Made by a program: the position numbers and the translations under genes. Source: Struthio camelus (lineage: Eukaryota; Chordata; Aves; Struthioniformes; Struthionidae). Taken from it: DNA of 64,000 nt. The stretch lies in the NCBI RefSeq assembly GCF_040807025.1, contig NC_090943.1:730356-794355 (forward strand), written 5' to 3'. Shown here piece after piece: positions 11,080 to 23,139 of this stretch; position 1 is the first letter of the stretch, and every line of letters begins with the position of its first letter. The notes beneath the pieces are model-generated. The model had not been told where the DNA came from. It was given only the letters and a program-made list of their open reading frames with translations, and searched no databases.

Positions 11080-11340
11080 CGTTGTCGCCCCATCGCGCCG
11101 CTGCGCAGGACCCGACTAGCCAACTCGCGCCAGGGCTGTGCCTTGCCGTTCCCGCTCCCCTCGGGAGGGAGAGGCTGGTTCCACGCGGGATCGCTGGCTG
11201 CTGGGAGCTGTAGTTTCCCGGCTCCCTCCCCTGCCGGTGCAGCCTTGGGCTGCGCTCCGCATGCCGTAACAGGCCTCCCCCGCGCGGACTACAAATCCCA
11301 GCAGGGCTCTGCGCGCTGGCCCTGGGGAAGCTCTACTGTA
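11080..11340. promoter_or_regulatory. Promoter-like patch with two ZNF143-type motifs
   Basis: A local CpG-rich patch in otherwise average DNA. ACTACAAATCCCAGCAGGGC (11288-11307, plus) is a close match to the ZNF143/SBS element. The reverse strand carries GGGAAACTACAGCTCCCAGC at about 11200-11219, in the opposite orientation. Such paired sites typify TATA-less promoters of housekeeping and zinc-finger genes. It could be an alternative promoter of the zinc-finger gene whose coding exons start at 14 kb, or a divergent noncoding promoter. Confidence 0.5.
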
Positions 11341-11349
11341 AACAGAGGC

Positions 11350-14033
11350 TCTGAATTCAGGCCAGACCCTGGGGTTAGCTCATTTTTTTCCCTTAAAATA
11401 ACTGGAAGGAGGAGGGATACAAACATCAGTGAAGTCTCTCCCGAAGCAGCTGATCTCTCCCAGCTTTTCTCTGCTTGCCTCTCTCCTGTGCGTACCTCGC
11501 GGTTTCCCCCCCTTATTAACTCTCCTTTCAGTCAACCCAGGGACCTGCAGCAGCCATCTGGAAGGAAGTTGAGGAAGGTCTGAATGTGTGACTGTGGTGG
11601 AAGGTGAAGGGAAAGGATAAGCACCACCCTGTGCTCTCCTGAGAGTTGATGTCCTCTTCCTTCGCAAGGCTGGAAAAATGTCTGCAGGGGGTGCCCCCCA
11701 GGTACGGCCGGGGGGGAATTGTCAGCTGATTGCTGTCTTGCCTACGTCCCCAGGCGGGAGAGGCCAGTGTTGAGGGGTGAGCTCTGACTGCAAATTTCTC
11801 CCTGCTTTTCTCTGTCAAATAACAGAGGAGTACACTGCTGGGGTGGCTGGGAGGAACTGCTGATTCTCTTCTATGCCATGACGTTTTTGTGGTGGGTGGC
11901 CTTTTGGCACTTTCCCAGGGGGATGGAAACTCTTCTGGTGGTTTTCTCCTTTTCTTGTTGTTTAGAAATATCGCGGTCCAAGGAGGCTGCGCTAATCCTG
12001 TGCAAGATTTTTTTTTCTTTTAAATTGGCACTTCTTAAAGTTGTTACAATCATCAGAGCAGTGGCTGATCTTGGTGACTTCTGCCATCTGTTTTCCTTGT
12101 GCTCCTGCCAAGCTAAAGAGGAGTTTCGAGGGAGGGAGAGAGGAATCCTGGGGAGGGAAGATGGGAGGACAGGGTGTCAAGCTTCCCAGGAAAAGCTAGT
12201 TTGGGCTCGTTACAGAGGTTTCCTCCTTTGGTACTGAACCTGGCTGGATTGGGAAACTGTGCTCAGTGATCGTACCCAGCAGGTAACCCAGGCAAGTGAC
12301 CCACTGGAGAAACAAGTGATCCTGTTAGAGCGAGGGTGGTGGGCGTGTGGCTCCAGGCGTTAGCAGGCTCCACGGGAGAGTTTCTGTCTGCCGGTGCTGT
12401 TGCTGATGAGGAAACAGGCACAAAGGAATAGCAGCTTGCTTGTTTTGAAGCAAATCAGTGGCAAGGTTGGAAATATCACACAGTACCCTTGTGATACCTT
12501 CCCAGTCCTCTGCTTTGACTTCCCACCTCTCTGCCCAGCTGTTTAGACAGGGAGCTCTCTGTGTGGACTCACGTACCTACCATCTCTAGCTCTTTTTCTG
12601 AAGAACTGAGAGTTGCCTTTTGACATGCTGCATGCAGGGGCTTGAAAGCAGTGTGTCCTCAGGCCTAATGTTATGTGCAGCTTTGCTATGCCAACTACCT
12701 GGCTCTTGTGTCAAGGGGGATAGCTAGGCAGAACCAGCCCTTCGTGTCCTCCAGTACCAAAACAGCTTTTCCTAACCCTCTGCGAGGGAAAAACCCATGG
12801 CTGCTGCTTGTTGCAAATGCTGGTAGTGTTTAAGGGTGTTGGGTTTTGTTGCTCCCCAAAGGAGCAGGTGGAGTTACTGAAATGGCACATGAAGTCTTGC
12901 TGGGGTGTGATGAAGGAGCACACCTTGCTGGTGATCCTGCTGGGCAAGAAGCTCATTAGCTCTTGAGCTGTGTGCAAGGCAGTAGAAATGATGGCTCAAG
13001 GGGGTGAGAGTGCTTGCTGAGGGTCTAGGTGTTTGAAGTGGTGTGGCACCTGTGGGCTGGTCGTACCTGCACGCCTTGCTGTGGGGCAGGTCTCACCAGT
13101 AATAGTCCATGAACGTCAGAGCTACTGCCTTCTCCTTCAAATCCATTTGCAGGAATCTCTTCCCCAAAGCAGAGATGGCGCTTCCAATGTGTGTAAGAAA
13201 ATGCTTTTACTCCAGGGCTTCAGGGTGATGACACTGTTAAATTAGCTGGTGCTTGCTCTCCAAAGCTGCATGAGCAAGGACCTTCAGTGGTGTCCGGGGA
13301 TGCTGCAGGTGCTGCCAGAATGTAACATGTGTATTTACACCTTTCCCAGCACAGGAGAGGGCTGCTTTTTGGCTGCCTCAGGCAACTGGTGACACAGAGC
13401 AGCGTGGATAGCAGGCACAGTCTTTCCAGCGTGTTGTTGTTGCTTGACAGGATGGTGGAAAAAATTCCTGTTGCTTTTCAATCTTAAGATGGTGAAAGCA
13501 GGCCTGGCCAGCAGTCTGCTCAAGGAATGATTGCTAATAGCCCAGATTGCTGTGCGGAGCCTGGCCTTAGCTGGGGTCACTGCATATTCTACAGAGCAGA
13601 GTTGGTTGCACCCACCAGAGGAGGGGCAGGAGAGGTCGGTGAGCTGGAGATGTGCTACAGAGCCTGTCATCCCTGCTTCACCAGTTCAGATCTACCCTGG
13701 CTCGGTGTTGTCCCCAAAAAAAAAAAAGTCACAGCTAGCCAGTGTCTCCTAGAATCTCCTGCTCCGCTCGTAGAGGTTACCGCGGATGAATCACTACTGC
13801 TAACCTGACGTGATTGTTGACTGGGTGCATGAAAAGGCGGGCTATGGAGTGAAGCTGATGTCCAGTTCCATCTCCTAAGGTCCCCTCTCTGGCCGTAGCT
13901 GTCTGCTTATGCCCCTGGCTGGTGATGCGGCTAGGTCTAAGCTGGTGAGATACTGAGCGTGCTGCCTGTTAACATGAGTCTTCTTTCTCCTGGACCAGCC
14001 TGCCCACATCCTGAACCTGCTCCCTTATCCCAG
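11350..14033. other. Intron of zinc-finger gene 1, no KRAB-A exon found
   Basis: Searched on the plus strand for a KRAB-A exon (the pattern FEDVAVYF..EEW) upstream of the KRAB-B-like exon; none is visible. A(11) at about 13718-13728 is the only simple repeat noted. Confidence 0.35.
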
Positions 14034-14107
14034 ATTGAACGAGGTGCCAAGAGCTGGACATCAGCTGGATTCTGTTGGCATAGAAATCCCATCAGATCCC
14101 TGCACAG
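14034..14107 (+). other. Candidate coding exon of zinc-finger gene 1
   Basis: A strong pyrimidine-rich acceptor (CTGCTCCCTTATCCCAG) precedes 14034, and ACAG followed by GTGACT closes the segment at 14107. In the open frame it reads NEVPRAGHQLDSVGIEIPSD and ends in phase 1, which is what the exon at 14875 needs. The content resembles no known domain. Phase agreement is the main support. Confidence 0.35.
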
Positions 14108-14874
14108 GTGACTACTGTGAGGAGCAAGCAGCAGACGGGGTGTCAGCATGCAAGGCAAACCAATATAAGCTCAGATACTTTACTCACTTGGGACAGGTTT
14201 TTATGATACGTTTTTGTATTCTCTGGAGTACAGTCAGTCCTATGGTAGCGCCGGTTCACCTCGATTGCTGGCAACCTTGATTGCTCCTCTTCACTGAGGC
14301 TGGGGGCAGGGGTAGTGGGGAAGTAGAGGGTGAAGCAAAGGATGTATGTAAATGTGGGCGAGTGTTGCTCAGCTGGGAGGAAATCCCCCAGCCTGGAGCC
14401 TGAGGCAGGTCGTTCAGCCAGCCTCTGCTGCAGTTGCTCTGGTAGCAGTGTTTCTCTGTTAATGACTGAGACTTTCCATAAATTTGGGAGGTTCAAGTTG
14501 TAATTAATTACGTTTTTGGGGTAGACTTTGAAATCCTATCATGAAGAGTGCTGTATGGGTTCTAAGGATACTTAGGTGAGCTTGTGAAAGACTTTGGAAT
14601 GAAAATTGTTTTCCAAGGAATGGTGTTCTTTCTCACCTTTCCCTTGAGCATGCGTTACCAGGAGGAGGGAGTCTGATGCGTGTATTTCCTTTTATCTTTA
14701 ATTACACTTCAGGCAGCAGAAGCTTAAAATAGATGAAAGCAACGCCCAGAGGCTTTGTTAATTTTAGCTTATTTGTGAATTAACACAGGCATCTCCAGCA
14801 TAATGATGTGTATGCCAAATGCATGTTTTGCAGTGTGACAGTTCATGGTGACCAGCTCTTATCCCTTCAACCAG

Positions 14875-14988
14875 GCTACAGATTTTTCAAGCCCGGTGGT
14901 TTGTTCGGTATTAAACAAGCGGAGGAGCCATACACTGAAGGCCAGGAGATGCAGGAGGAGAGCAAGATCCTCGTGAGCCCTTGTGCAG
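14875..14988 (+). other. KRAB-B-like exon of zinc-finger gene 1
   Basis: Acceptor TTATCCCTTCAACCAG and donor GCAG followed by GTAGGT bound a 114-nt exon, entered and left in phase 1. It reads GYRFFKPGGLFGIKQAEEPY and onward, similar to the KRAB B-box pattern (KPDLISRIEQGEEPW), and KRAB-B exons also begin at a Gly codon split in this way. The B box contributes to TRIM28-linked repression in KRAB proteins only together with an A box, which I could not find. It joins in phase to the finger exon at 15257. Confidence 0.6.
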
Positions 14989-15256
14989 GTAGGTGCCTCA
15001 CACGTCTTTGCGAAGGCTGTGGGAGTGATTGGATATTGACCTTGACAGAGGAGGTTCATCTTGTGTGCAGAGACAAGATGTTTGCAGCGAGTTAATTGCA
15101 ATTTTTAATTGTTACTGTTGGCTGCCTGTGCTGCTCGCAGCCAGTCAAGGGTGGGGTGGGTTCCGGGAAGGGTTCTGATCTCCCTGGTTACTTAGAGTGT
15201 TACAGGCTGCAGCAAAAGACTCGGAAATTAATGTCTCGACTCTTTTTGAAATCCAG

Positions 15257-18000
15257 TTGAGCCTGGTCGAACAAATAAAGTTGAGCAGCAGGAGGAGAAG
15301 CCTGGGTGCACTGCCGGCTCCCTGGAGCTGTATCCCACAGCCACAAGCAGTTCCAGCCGCTGGTTTCACAGTGGGCAACGTGCAGCTGAGCGGGCGGGCA
15401 TGGAGAGAGATGGTGCGGCTGGCCTCAGCCAGGTCTCGGCCCGGGTTGCCTGCTGGGTACCCCAGCTTGGGGCTGGCCCCTTCAGGTGTGCCCAGTGCGG
15501 GAAGGGTTTCCGCCAGAAGCAGAGCCTCATCACGCATGAGAGGATTCACACTGGAGAGAAACCCTACAGGTGCGGGGACTGTGGGAAGAGCTTCAGCCAG
15601 AGGCCCAACCTCCTGACCCATCGACGCGTTCACACGGGGGAGCGCCCCTTCCCGTGCACGCAGTGTGGCAAGAGCTTCAGTCAGAAGGCCAACCTCCTTG
15701 CCCACCAGCGGATACACGCTGCTGGGGAGAAGGCGCTAGCAGGGGGCGACCAGGAGGACGGCACATCCACCAAGCCAAAACTCCGAGCCCAGCAGAGAAG
15801 TTACCAGGAAGACACCCCCTTTGTGTGCCCTGAGTGCGGGAAGAGCTTCCGGCAGAAACCCAACCTCATCACCCACCGGAGAATCCACACTGGCGAGCGC
15901 CCCTTCACCTGCTTTCTCTGCGGGAGAAGCTTCAACCAAAAGACCAACCTGGTGACACACTACCGCGTGCACACGGGGGAGCGCCCCTTCGCCTGCACCC
16001 AGTGCGGCAAACGGTTCACCCAGAAAACCAACCTGGTGACCCACCAGAGCACCCACACGGACGTCCGCCCCTACCCTTGCAGTCAGTGCCAGAAATGCTT
16101 CAAGGACAAAGTGTCCCTGAAAGCGCACCAGAAAACTCATGCTCCGCGCCAGCGGAGATGCCCGGGTCGGAGTCCGGCTCCAGCCCTGCCCTACGGGACT
16201 GCGCCCACGCTGCTCCAGCCAGGCGGCCCGGAGCAAGAGACGCCGTTCAATCCTATGCCACCACTGCCTGTTCAGAAGATCCCTGAAAGCCAAGAACTGT
16301 ACTCGTGTACAGAGAAAAGCTTTCCCCCAAAGGAGCAGCTGCTGCCGCATCAGCAACCCCCGCTGGGGGAGCAGTCTTTCCCTTGTGTGCAGTGTGGGGA
16401 AGGGTTTTGCCAGAAGGTGACTCTCCTAAGGCAACAGCACAGCCCTGCCATGGAGACTGCCGGTGGGTGTGCGACTGGCTTCAGCCACAGTCAGCATCTC
16501 CTGGGGCACTTGGGGGTGCAGCCTGTCCTTGGGGATGGGCCAGCCCCTGCTCCGCCTGCCCCTGGGGCAGAGAAGCCCTTCATCTGTAACCAGTGCGGCA
16601 ACAGCTTTGGCTTGTGGTTGTCCCTTGTGGCCCATCAGAAGAGTCATGTAGGGCAAAAGCCCTTTCAGTGCCCTGACCATGAGAAAAGCTCCGGTGATGA
16701 GCTGTCCCCCAAAGCCCCGCCGGAGAAGCAGGTGGAAGGGAGAGCCTGGGTGTGTCCGGAGTGCGGGAGGAGCTTTGCTCAGTACGAGCGCTTGGTAAAG
16801 CACCGGCAAAACCACAGGGGCAGAGGGCCCTACCGATGTGACGTCTGCGGGAAGAGATTCAGCCTGAAAACCAACCTGGTGACTCACCAGCGCATCCACA
16901 CGGGGGAGCGCCCCTTCACCTGTGGCGTGTGTGGGAGACGGTTCAACCAGAAGGGGAACCTGGTGACGCACTACCGCACACACACGGGAGAGCGGCCTTT
17001 TGCCTGCACCCAGTGCGGCAAGCGCTTTGCCCAGAAGCCCAACCTTATCGCCCACCAAAAGACCCACAACGGGAGACAGCCCTTCACTTGTTTGGAGTGC
17101 CCCAAGCGCTTCAAGAGCAAGCTCTCCCTGAGAGTCCACCAGCGAGTGCACGCAGCAGAGCGGTCCCCGAGCGAGCCGGTCTCGGGGCAGACGCCCAGCC
17201 TGCAAGGCCACCCCGGGAGCCCGTATCCCTGCTCTCTCTGTGGGGAGACCTTTGAGGAACACGGAGATCTGCAGCTTCACCGTCAGGGCCACACTGGGGA
17301 GCGGCCGCACGCCTGTGCGGAGTGTGGGAAGCGCTTCCGGCAGAAAGTGAATCTCGCTGTTCACCAGAGGACCCACACGGGGGAGAGGCCGTTCCGCTGT
17401 GCCGAGTGTGGGAAGGGCTTCAGCCAGAAGGCCCATCTCCTCCGGCACCGCCGGACGCACACGGGGGCCATGCCGCCCTCTTGCTGCGAGGGGACCTGCC
17501 CAGCACATCAGGAGGAGCCAGATGCAAGCGCTCCCCTGGGGAAGGGATCTGAACCTCCCAACATGCTCCTGTCCCCCTGCTCCAGGGGAGCTGCTCACGG
17601 ATCGCTGGCTCGGGAAGAGCTTCGGGCAGGAGTGCAGCCCCCAAACAGACCAGAGAGCCCGTCCGGGGCAGCAGACATCCTTCTGCAACTAATGCAAGAC
17701 GATCATCACCTAGTGTCTGGCTCTCACCATCCGCAGGAGGGACCCGCTGGGCAGTGCCCCTGTAAATGCGCAGAGGGTGGGGAAAGCTTGAGTGAGAAGC
17801 CAAGTCTGCAGCCGCAGTGCTGCTGTACTGACTGCATGAGCCAGCGGCAGCTGCTTCTGAAACCCCAGCATGACTGCAGAGCGGAGATCTGGTGCAAGTA
17901 CGGTGGCTGTAGCAGAAGCTTTGAGGATAAGAGAGTCCTGAGAGTGCCTGAGAGAGCACATGGCGAAGAGAAAACCTCTCAATGCCCAAGCTGCTTGTAA
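15257..18000 (+). CDS. C2H2 zinc-finger protein, about 16 good fingers (REPIN1-position gene), main coding exon
   Basis: Probable nuclear DNA-binding protein. The exon starts after the acceptor TTTTTGAAATCCAG. The G carried over in phase 1 from 14988 plus TT makes a Val codon and reads on in frame to TAA at 18000. An internal ATG at 15400 would give 866 residues if upstream exons are skipped. Counting from that Met: fingers 1-3 from residue 28, fingers 4-7 after a short spacer, then a stretch of decayed fingers with one good one, then a run of eight good fingers (WVCPEC to FRCAEC), and a tail of about 200 residues with degenerate finger remnants. Linkers are mostly HTGERP. Nine fingers have Asn at helix position 3 and eleven have Gln at -1. 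Position between RARRES2 and the next zinc-finger gene matches mammalian REPIN1; orthology is not proven. Confidence 0.88.
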
Positions 18001-19700
18001 CGTGTGCGCACCTGAACAAACTGCCATAAACCTATCGCTGAGCAAGGGACTAGACCTCATTGCTCTTGCACTAAAGACACCAAACCTAAATAGGGCAGTG
18101 GCTCCAACCAGAAGCCAGATTGCTAACCAAATGAGGACAGTGCAGAGGCTGTACGGGCCTCACGTAGGGAAAGCTGCAAGTCAGAGCTTGTGGTGCCTCC
18201 CAGGACATGGTGGTGGTAGGGACTCGGAGGATTGTGGTGGTTCACGAGACCGGGAATGGCATGCTTTTCAGAGCAGAGTACCTTACAGGTGAGTATTGGA
18301 TGTAAGGAAAGTATCAGTCGTGAAGCTGTTGATGGACCCTGATGCACAGTGTGAGCTTTCCATCTTCTAAACATGCCAAATGTGGAAAGGAGATGGAGCT
18401 GAGAAGCAGGAATCGATAACAGGACTGTGGATCTGCAGTGTTTGCTTCTACTGGCTGCTGCATGTGAAGATCCTGACCATAAGGAGCCGGGGGGAAGAGC
18501 TTGGGATTCCGTATATCGGCTTAAGACTAATTTCCGTCATGCAGCAGGCCACGCAGAAGCATGTCTGCACGTTCCTGGGTCCAGGTGCAGCTGGATGATG
18601 CCTGAGCACAGTCCTGTGATGTGCGGACCCAGTGACAGCGGAGGGGCAGCGAAGGGCCCCTGTGCCAGAACCCTCCATCCTTATGTTCTGGACTGGATGT
18701 CTTTCCACGGGATGCTTCAGGGGTGGAGAGCTGACACCCGCTGCCAGTTGTGGGCAGAGGAAGAACGGCTTCACTGAACGTGATGAGTGAGCTGAAGAAA
18801 GCAAGAAGTCCTGGGGAAAGGTGCTGGATCCCTTCTTGCCTTAGAGGTGAACCTCTGCTGATGTCCCCCAGACAACAGAGCAAGATCCAGCCTGGGAGGT
18901 GGAGCGGAGAGCAGCTGGGCAAGGACAGGCGTTGGGGGAAAACAGCTCAAAAATGTCTAGCCGCAGGTGGTCACTACTGACTTAACCGCAGCTCTAATTC
19001 CAAAATGGACCACGATAAGCATTTCCTCTGTCCCTGGAGGAGATGATTCAGGGTGACTATTGGGGGGTGGGGAAAGGGGAATGTAGCTTGTGCTTCTGTA
19101 CTTGCTCTTTGGATAATCTTTCTGACTAGCACCTCTTTCTGGTACTCGATTATTAACTTCTAAATAGATAACCCAGAAATGCCGGGGGAAGAGGTAGTGT
19201 CTGCCAGAGCCTTTCCGGTAGCTTGTGGTGGTGTCCGCCTGTTTTCTCGTCGGTGTCAAGTGCCCCTAAGCCTCGGGGGCTCCCTGCAGCAGCAGATGCC
19301 TGGTGTGAAGGTAGGGTGTTGTGTGAGACGGAGGTTGTTTGCTAAGGCTTCCCTGGCGTCTCGGCTCACTCTTGGCAGCGGCAGAGCTGACGCTCCGCGG
19401 ACGTGAAATGGAGGGAGCCGCTTCGCCAGGCAGCTGGGGGCAGTGGAGGGGCTGGCAAGGGCCGTGCTTCAGAAACGAGAACTCTGGCCTGGAAGCTCTT
19501 TTTGCTTTGAGGTGCGTTTTACATAAAAGAGGAAACGAATCTTGCCTGCTGCATCTGAGGGAAACCATCTTTCTATTGCTCCTCCCCCAGCATGTAATGA
19601 ACTGCATAGTTCTCAGCCCTTGCTATGGTGGCAAGAACCCTATTTCGCTTTGCTAGGCTGCGAGAGCCTTGTGGCCGCAACGGTTTGGCAAAGACCTTCA
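18001..19700 (+). other. 3' UTR and downstream flank of zinc-finger gene 1
   Basis: Non-coding sequence after the stop. I found no AATAAA close to the stop, so the transcript end is not placed. No other gene is recognised. Confidence 0.35.
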
Positions 19701-19729
19701 CCTGAAAGCACGCGGGGCGCTGCTGATGG

Positions 19730-21190
19730 CGCCCAGCTCGGTGCCACGCCGCGCTCTCGCGAGGGCTGGGGGGCGCTCGGTACGCGCAGCCACTCGCGAA
19801 CGTTTTCGGGGCGTACCCTGTGGCTGCGCCGCAGCGGCAGGGAGGGCGTGCTGCGGGCCACCCCGCTCCTCGAAGCGAGGGGCCGGGGGCCGGGCCGGGA
19901 CCGCGGCGCTCGCCTGTCCCCCGCGGGGCAGGAGGCCGCAGCGGCAGGCGGCTGCCCCATCGAGGGGCCGGAGGGGCAGCCGTGAGGACCCGAGGCCGTT
20001 GTGGGTCGGGGGCCCACACCAGCGTGGGGGGAACTGCCCGACGGCTTTCGTGGCATCCAAGAGCTTTAGTCTGGTACGGTGGCGGGGCAGCAGGGCCCGC
20101 TCCCGCCCCTGCCTGCCGCCTCCGGGCCACCGCCGCCGATGGCTCGCTCCCTGGGCTCGCGTGCTGCCCTCCGCTCTGCTCAGCATCGCGCTCCAGCAAC
20201 ATTTCAGGTCCTTGCAATTCTATTTTTTTGAGGTTATTTAAAATAAAAGCTTTCTCACAGCAGGTTCCTGGCTCCTCTTTTCGGGGAAGCGTTGGGGGGG
20301 AACGAGCCAGCGCCAGCTGCGGGGAAGGGGCTGCGCTCTTTCCCTTGGGGCTAAATCCAGACCTGAACTCAGGCTCCGGTGAATGCAGTTTAGGTTCCCG
20401 GTTGGGGCTGGAACCGCTTCCGTGGGACACGCGCCTCCTTCCCCAGGCCCACCGGCGGCCTCGGGCACCCCTGGGCCGGCCGGGTGCCCCGCGGGGGCGG
20501 CGGGAGAGGGCAGCCGGTGCGGGCTGCAGGCAGCGGCCGCTTCGGAGCGCTGGCCGGGCCGGGGCCACGGTGGGGGGTGCTGCGGGGCGCCCGCCGGAGA
20601 GGGGCTGGCAGCTTCCCTCGGCCCGGTCAAGGCGCAGGCTGCGGGGGGCCCGCGGAGGCCGGCGTGGATGCCGCGGGGACGCGCCACGCCGCTGCCTCTG
20701 GGCAAAGCCTCTCCTCTAACCGTGCCTCGAAGCGGAGCCGAGGAGGGGAGCGCTCGCGGCGCGTGCCGGGGGCTGCGCGCAGGCTGCAGCGGGTGGGTGT
20801 TTTTGCGGCACGAGAGCTGCTGCAGGAGGGAGCTGGGGCACAAGGGGCAGCGGCCAGCGCGGGGCAGCGCTCGCGTGAGCGGCCCCGGGCCGGGGCAGGC
20901 AGCGGCTGCTGAGGGCCGGGGAGGCTGCGCGCGGGCCGGCGGCAGGCTCGGGCTGTCGGCCCGTCCCCCGGCGGCTCTGGGCAGCCCCCGATGTGCTTCT
21001 CTGCCTCCCTGCTCGCTCCTTCCCCGCTGCCTCCCCGGGGAGAGGCCTTGGAGCAGGGCTTGGACTTGTCCAAAGCCCTTGTTTTCAAACCCCGGGCTGG
21101 TCTGTGCGGCAGAATCTCCCCTGCCGCCTCTCCGTTGCAGACCCCGTCGCCCTGGCTCTCCACCAGGCTCCTGGGGGACGAGGGCTGGGG
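19730..21190. promoter_or_regulatory. CpG island with TCTCGCGA motif, gene unknown
   Basis: Abrupt change to CpG-dense DNA, with TCTCGCGA at 19755-19762. Long open frames on both strands here reflect composition. An AATAAA (20242-20247, plus) lies within it. It could be an unannotated noncoding or alternative promoter; no protein is recognised. Confidence 0.4.
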
Positions 21191-21202
21191 GGGCCGGGCT
21201 GG

Positions 21203-23123
21203 TCACAGAATCACAGAATCGTTTAGGTTGGAAGGGACCTCTGGAGATCATCTAGTCCAACCTCCCCGCCCAAGCAGGGTCCTCTAGAGCATATTGCCCA
21301 GGATCACATCCAGACGGGTTTTGAATATCTCCAGCGAAGGAGACTCCACTACCCCTCTGGGCAACCTGTTCCAATGCTCTGTCACCCTCACAGTCAAGAA
21401 GATTTTTCTCAGGTTCAGATGGAACTTCCTGTGGTTCAGTTTGTGCCCATTGCCTCTTGTCCTGTTGCTGGGCACCACGGAGAAGAGGCTGGCCTCATCC
21501 TCTTGACACTCCCCCTTCAGATACTTGGACACATTGATGAGATCGCCTCTCAATCTTCTCTTCTCCAGGCTGAACAGGCCCAGCTCTTGCAGTCTTTCTT
21601 CATAGGAGAGATGCTCCAGTCCCCTCATCATCTTGGTAGCCCTCCGCTGGACTCTCTCCAGGAGTGCCATGTCTCTCTTGTACTGGGGAGCCCAGAACTG
21701 GACACAGTACTCCAGGTGAGGCCTCCCCAGGGCTGAGGAGAGGGGCAGGATCACCTCCCTCCACCTGCTGGCAACACTCTGCCTCATGCACCCTAGGATC
21801 CCATTGGCCTTCTTGGCCACAAGGGCACACTGCTGGCTCATGTTTAACTTGTTGTCTACCAGCACTCCCAGGTCCTTCTCGGCAGAGCTACTTTCCAACA
21901 GGTCAGTCCCCAGCCTGTACTGGTGCATGGGATTATTCCTGCCTAGGTGCAGGACCTTGCACTTGCCTGTGTTGAACTTCAGGAGGTTCCTCTCCGCCCA
22001 CCTCTCCAGCCTGTCCAGGTCCCTCTGAACGGCAGCACAGTCTTCTGGTGTGTTAGCCTCTCCCCCCAGTTTAGTATCACCAGCAAACTTGCTGAGGGTG
22101 CACTCTGTCCCTTCCTCCAGGTCGTTGATGAATATATTGAACAAGACTGGACCCAGGACTGACCCCTGGGGGACACCACTAGCTACAGGCCTCCAGGTGG
22201 ACTCAGCGCCACTGACCACAACCCTCTGAGCTCTGCCATCCAGCCAGTTCTCAATCCACCTCACCGTCCACTCATCTAGCCCACACTTCCTGAGCTTACC
22301 TAGGAGGATGTGATGGGAGACAGTGTCAAAAGCCTTGCTCAAGTCCAGGTAGACAACAGCCACTGCTCTCCCCTCATCTACCCAGCCAGTCATTCTGTCA
22401 TAGAAGGCTATCAGATTGGTCAAGCATCATTTCCCTTGGGTGAATCCATGCTGACTACTCCTGATCACCTTCTTGTCCTCCAGATGCTTAGTGATGACCT
22501 TCAGGAGGAGCTGTTCCATCACCTTTCCAGGGATGGAGGGGAGGCTGACAGGCCTGGAGTTTCCTGGCTCCTCCTTCTTGCCCTTTTTGAAGACTGGCGT
22601 GACATTGGCTTTCTTCCAGTCCTCAGGCACCTCTCCTGATCTCCAGGACCTTTCAAAGATGATGGAGAGTGGCCTAGCGATAACATCCGCCAGCTCCCTC
22701 AGCACTCGTGGGTGCATCCCATCGGGGCCCATGGATTTATGGAGGTCAAGTTTGGACAAAAGATCTCTAACCTGATCCTCCTCCACCAAGGGAGAGTCTT
22801 CCTTTCTCCAGCCTTCCTCTCTTGTCCCCAAGGTCTGGAATTCCTCAGGACTGGCCTTAGCAGTGAAGACTGCAGCAAAGAAGGCATTCAGCAACTCTGC
22901 CTTCTCTGTATCCTTTGTCACCAGGGCACCTGCCCCATTCAGCAGCGGGCCCACGTTTTCCCTAGTCTTCCTTTTGCTTTGGATGTATTTGAAGAAGGCC
23001 TTCTTGTTGTCCTTGACATCCCTTGCCAGATTTAATTCCAACTGGGCCTGAGGCTTCCTTGTCGCATCCCTGCACGCTCTGACAACGTCCCTGTATTCCT
23101 CCCAAATAGTCCCCCACCTCCCA
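21203..23123 (-). mobile_element. CR1 LINE, 5'-truncated, about 1.9 kb
   Basis: Minus-strand CR1 with its tail (TCACAGAATCACAGAATC on the plus strand) at 21203. It encodes the C-terminal part of ORF2: reverse-transcriptase blocks including [35 protein letters not shown] and the downstream PMHQYRLG and [14 protein letters not shown] regions. The frame is nearly intact over about 640 codons: one in-frame TGA (22427-22429) splits it, and the catalytic FADD box reads FAGD. The 5' end is lost near the segment WEEYRDVVRACRD. CR1 elements usually lack target-site duplications and none is seen. It sits between two CpG islands. Confidence 0.95.
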
Positions 23124-23139
23124 GCGCGGAGCAGCATCG

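Noticed and set aside
11677-11700. Short ATG segment (MSAGGAPQ) before a GTACGG donor-like site, resembling a KRAB zinc-finger first coding exon
   Set aside because: It ends in phase 0, which fits neither the exon at 14034 nor the one at 14875 or 15257.
16426-17688. 420-codon minus-strand frame
   Set aside because: Antisense shadow of the zinc-finger array, with a repetitive leucine-rich translation typical of reversed C2H2 coding DNA.
20242-20247. AATAAA as the poly(A) signal of zinc-finger gene 1
   Set aside because: It is more than 2 kb past the stop and inside a CpG island, so more likely coincidental.
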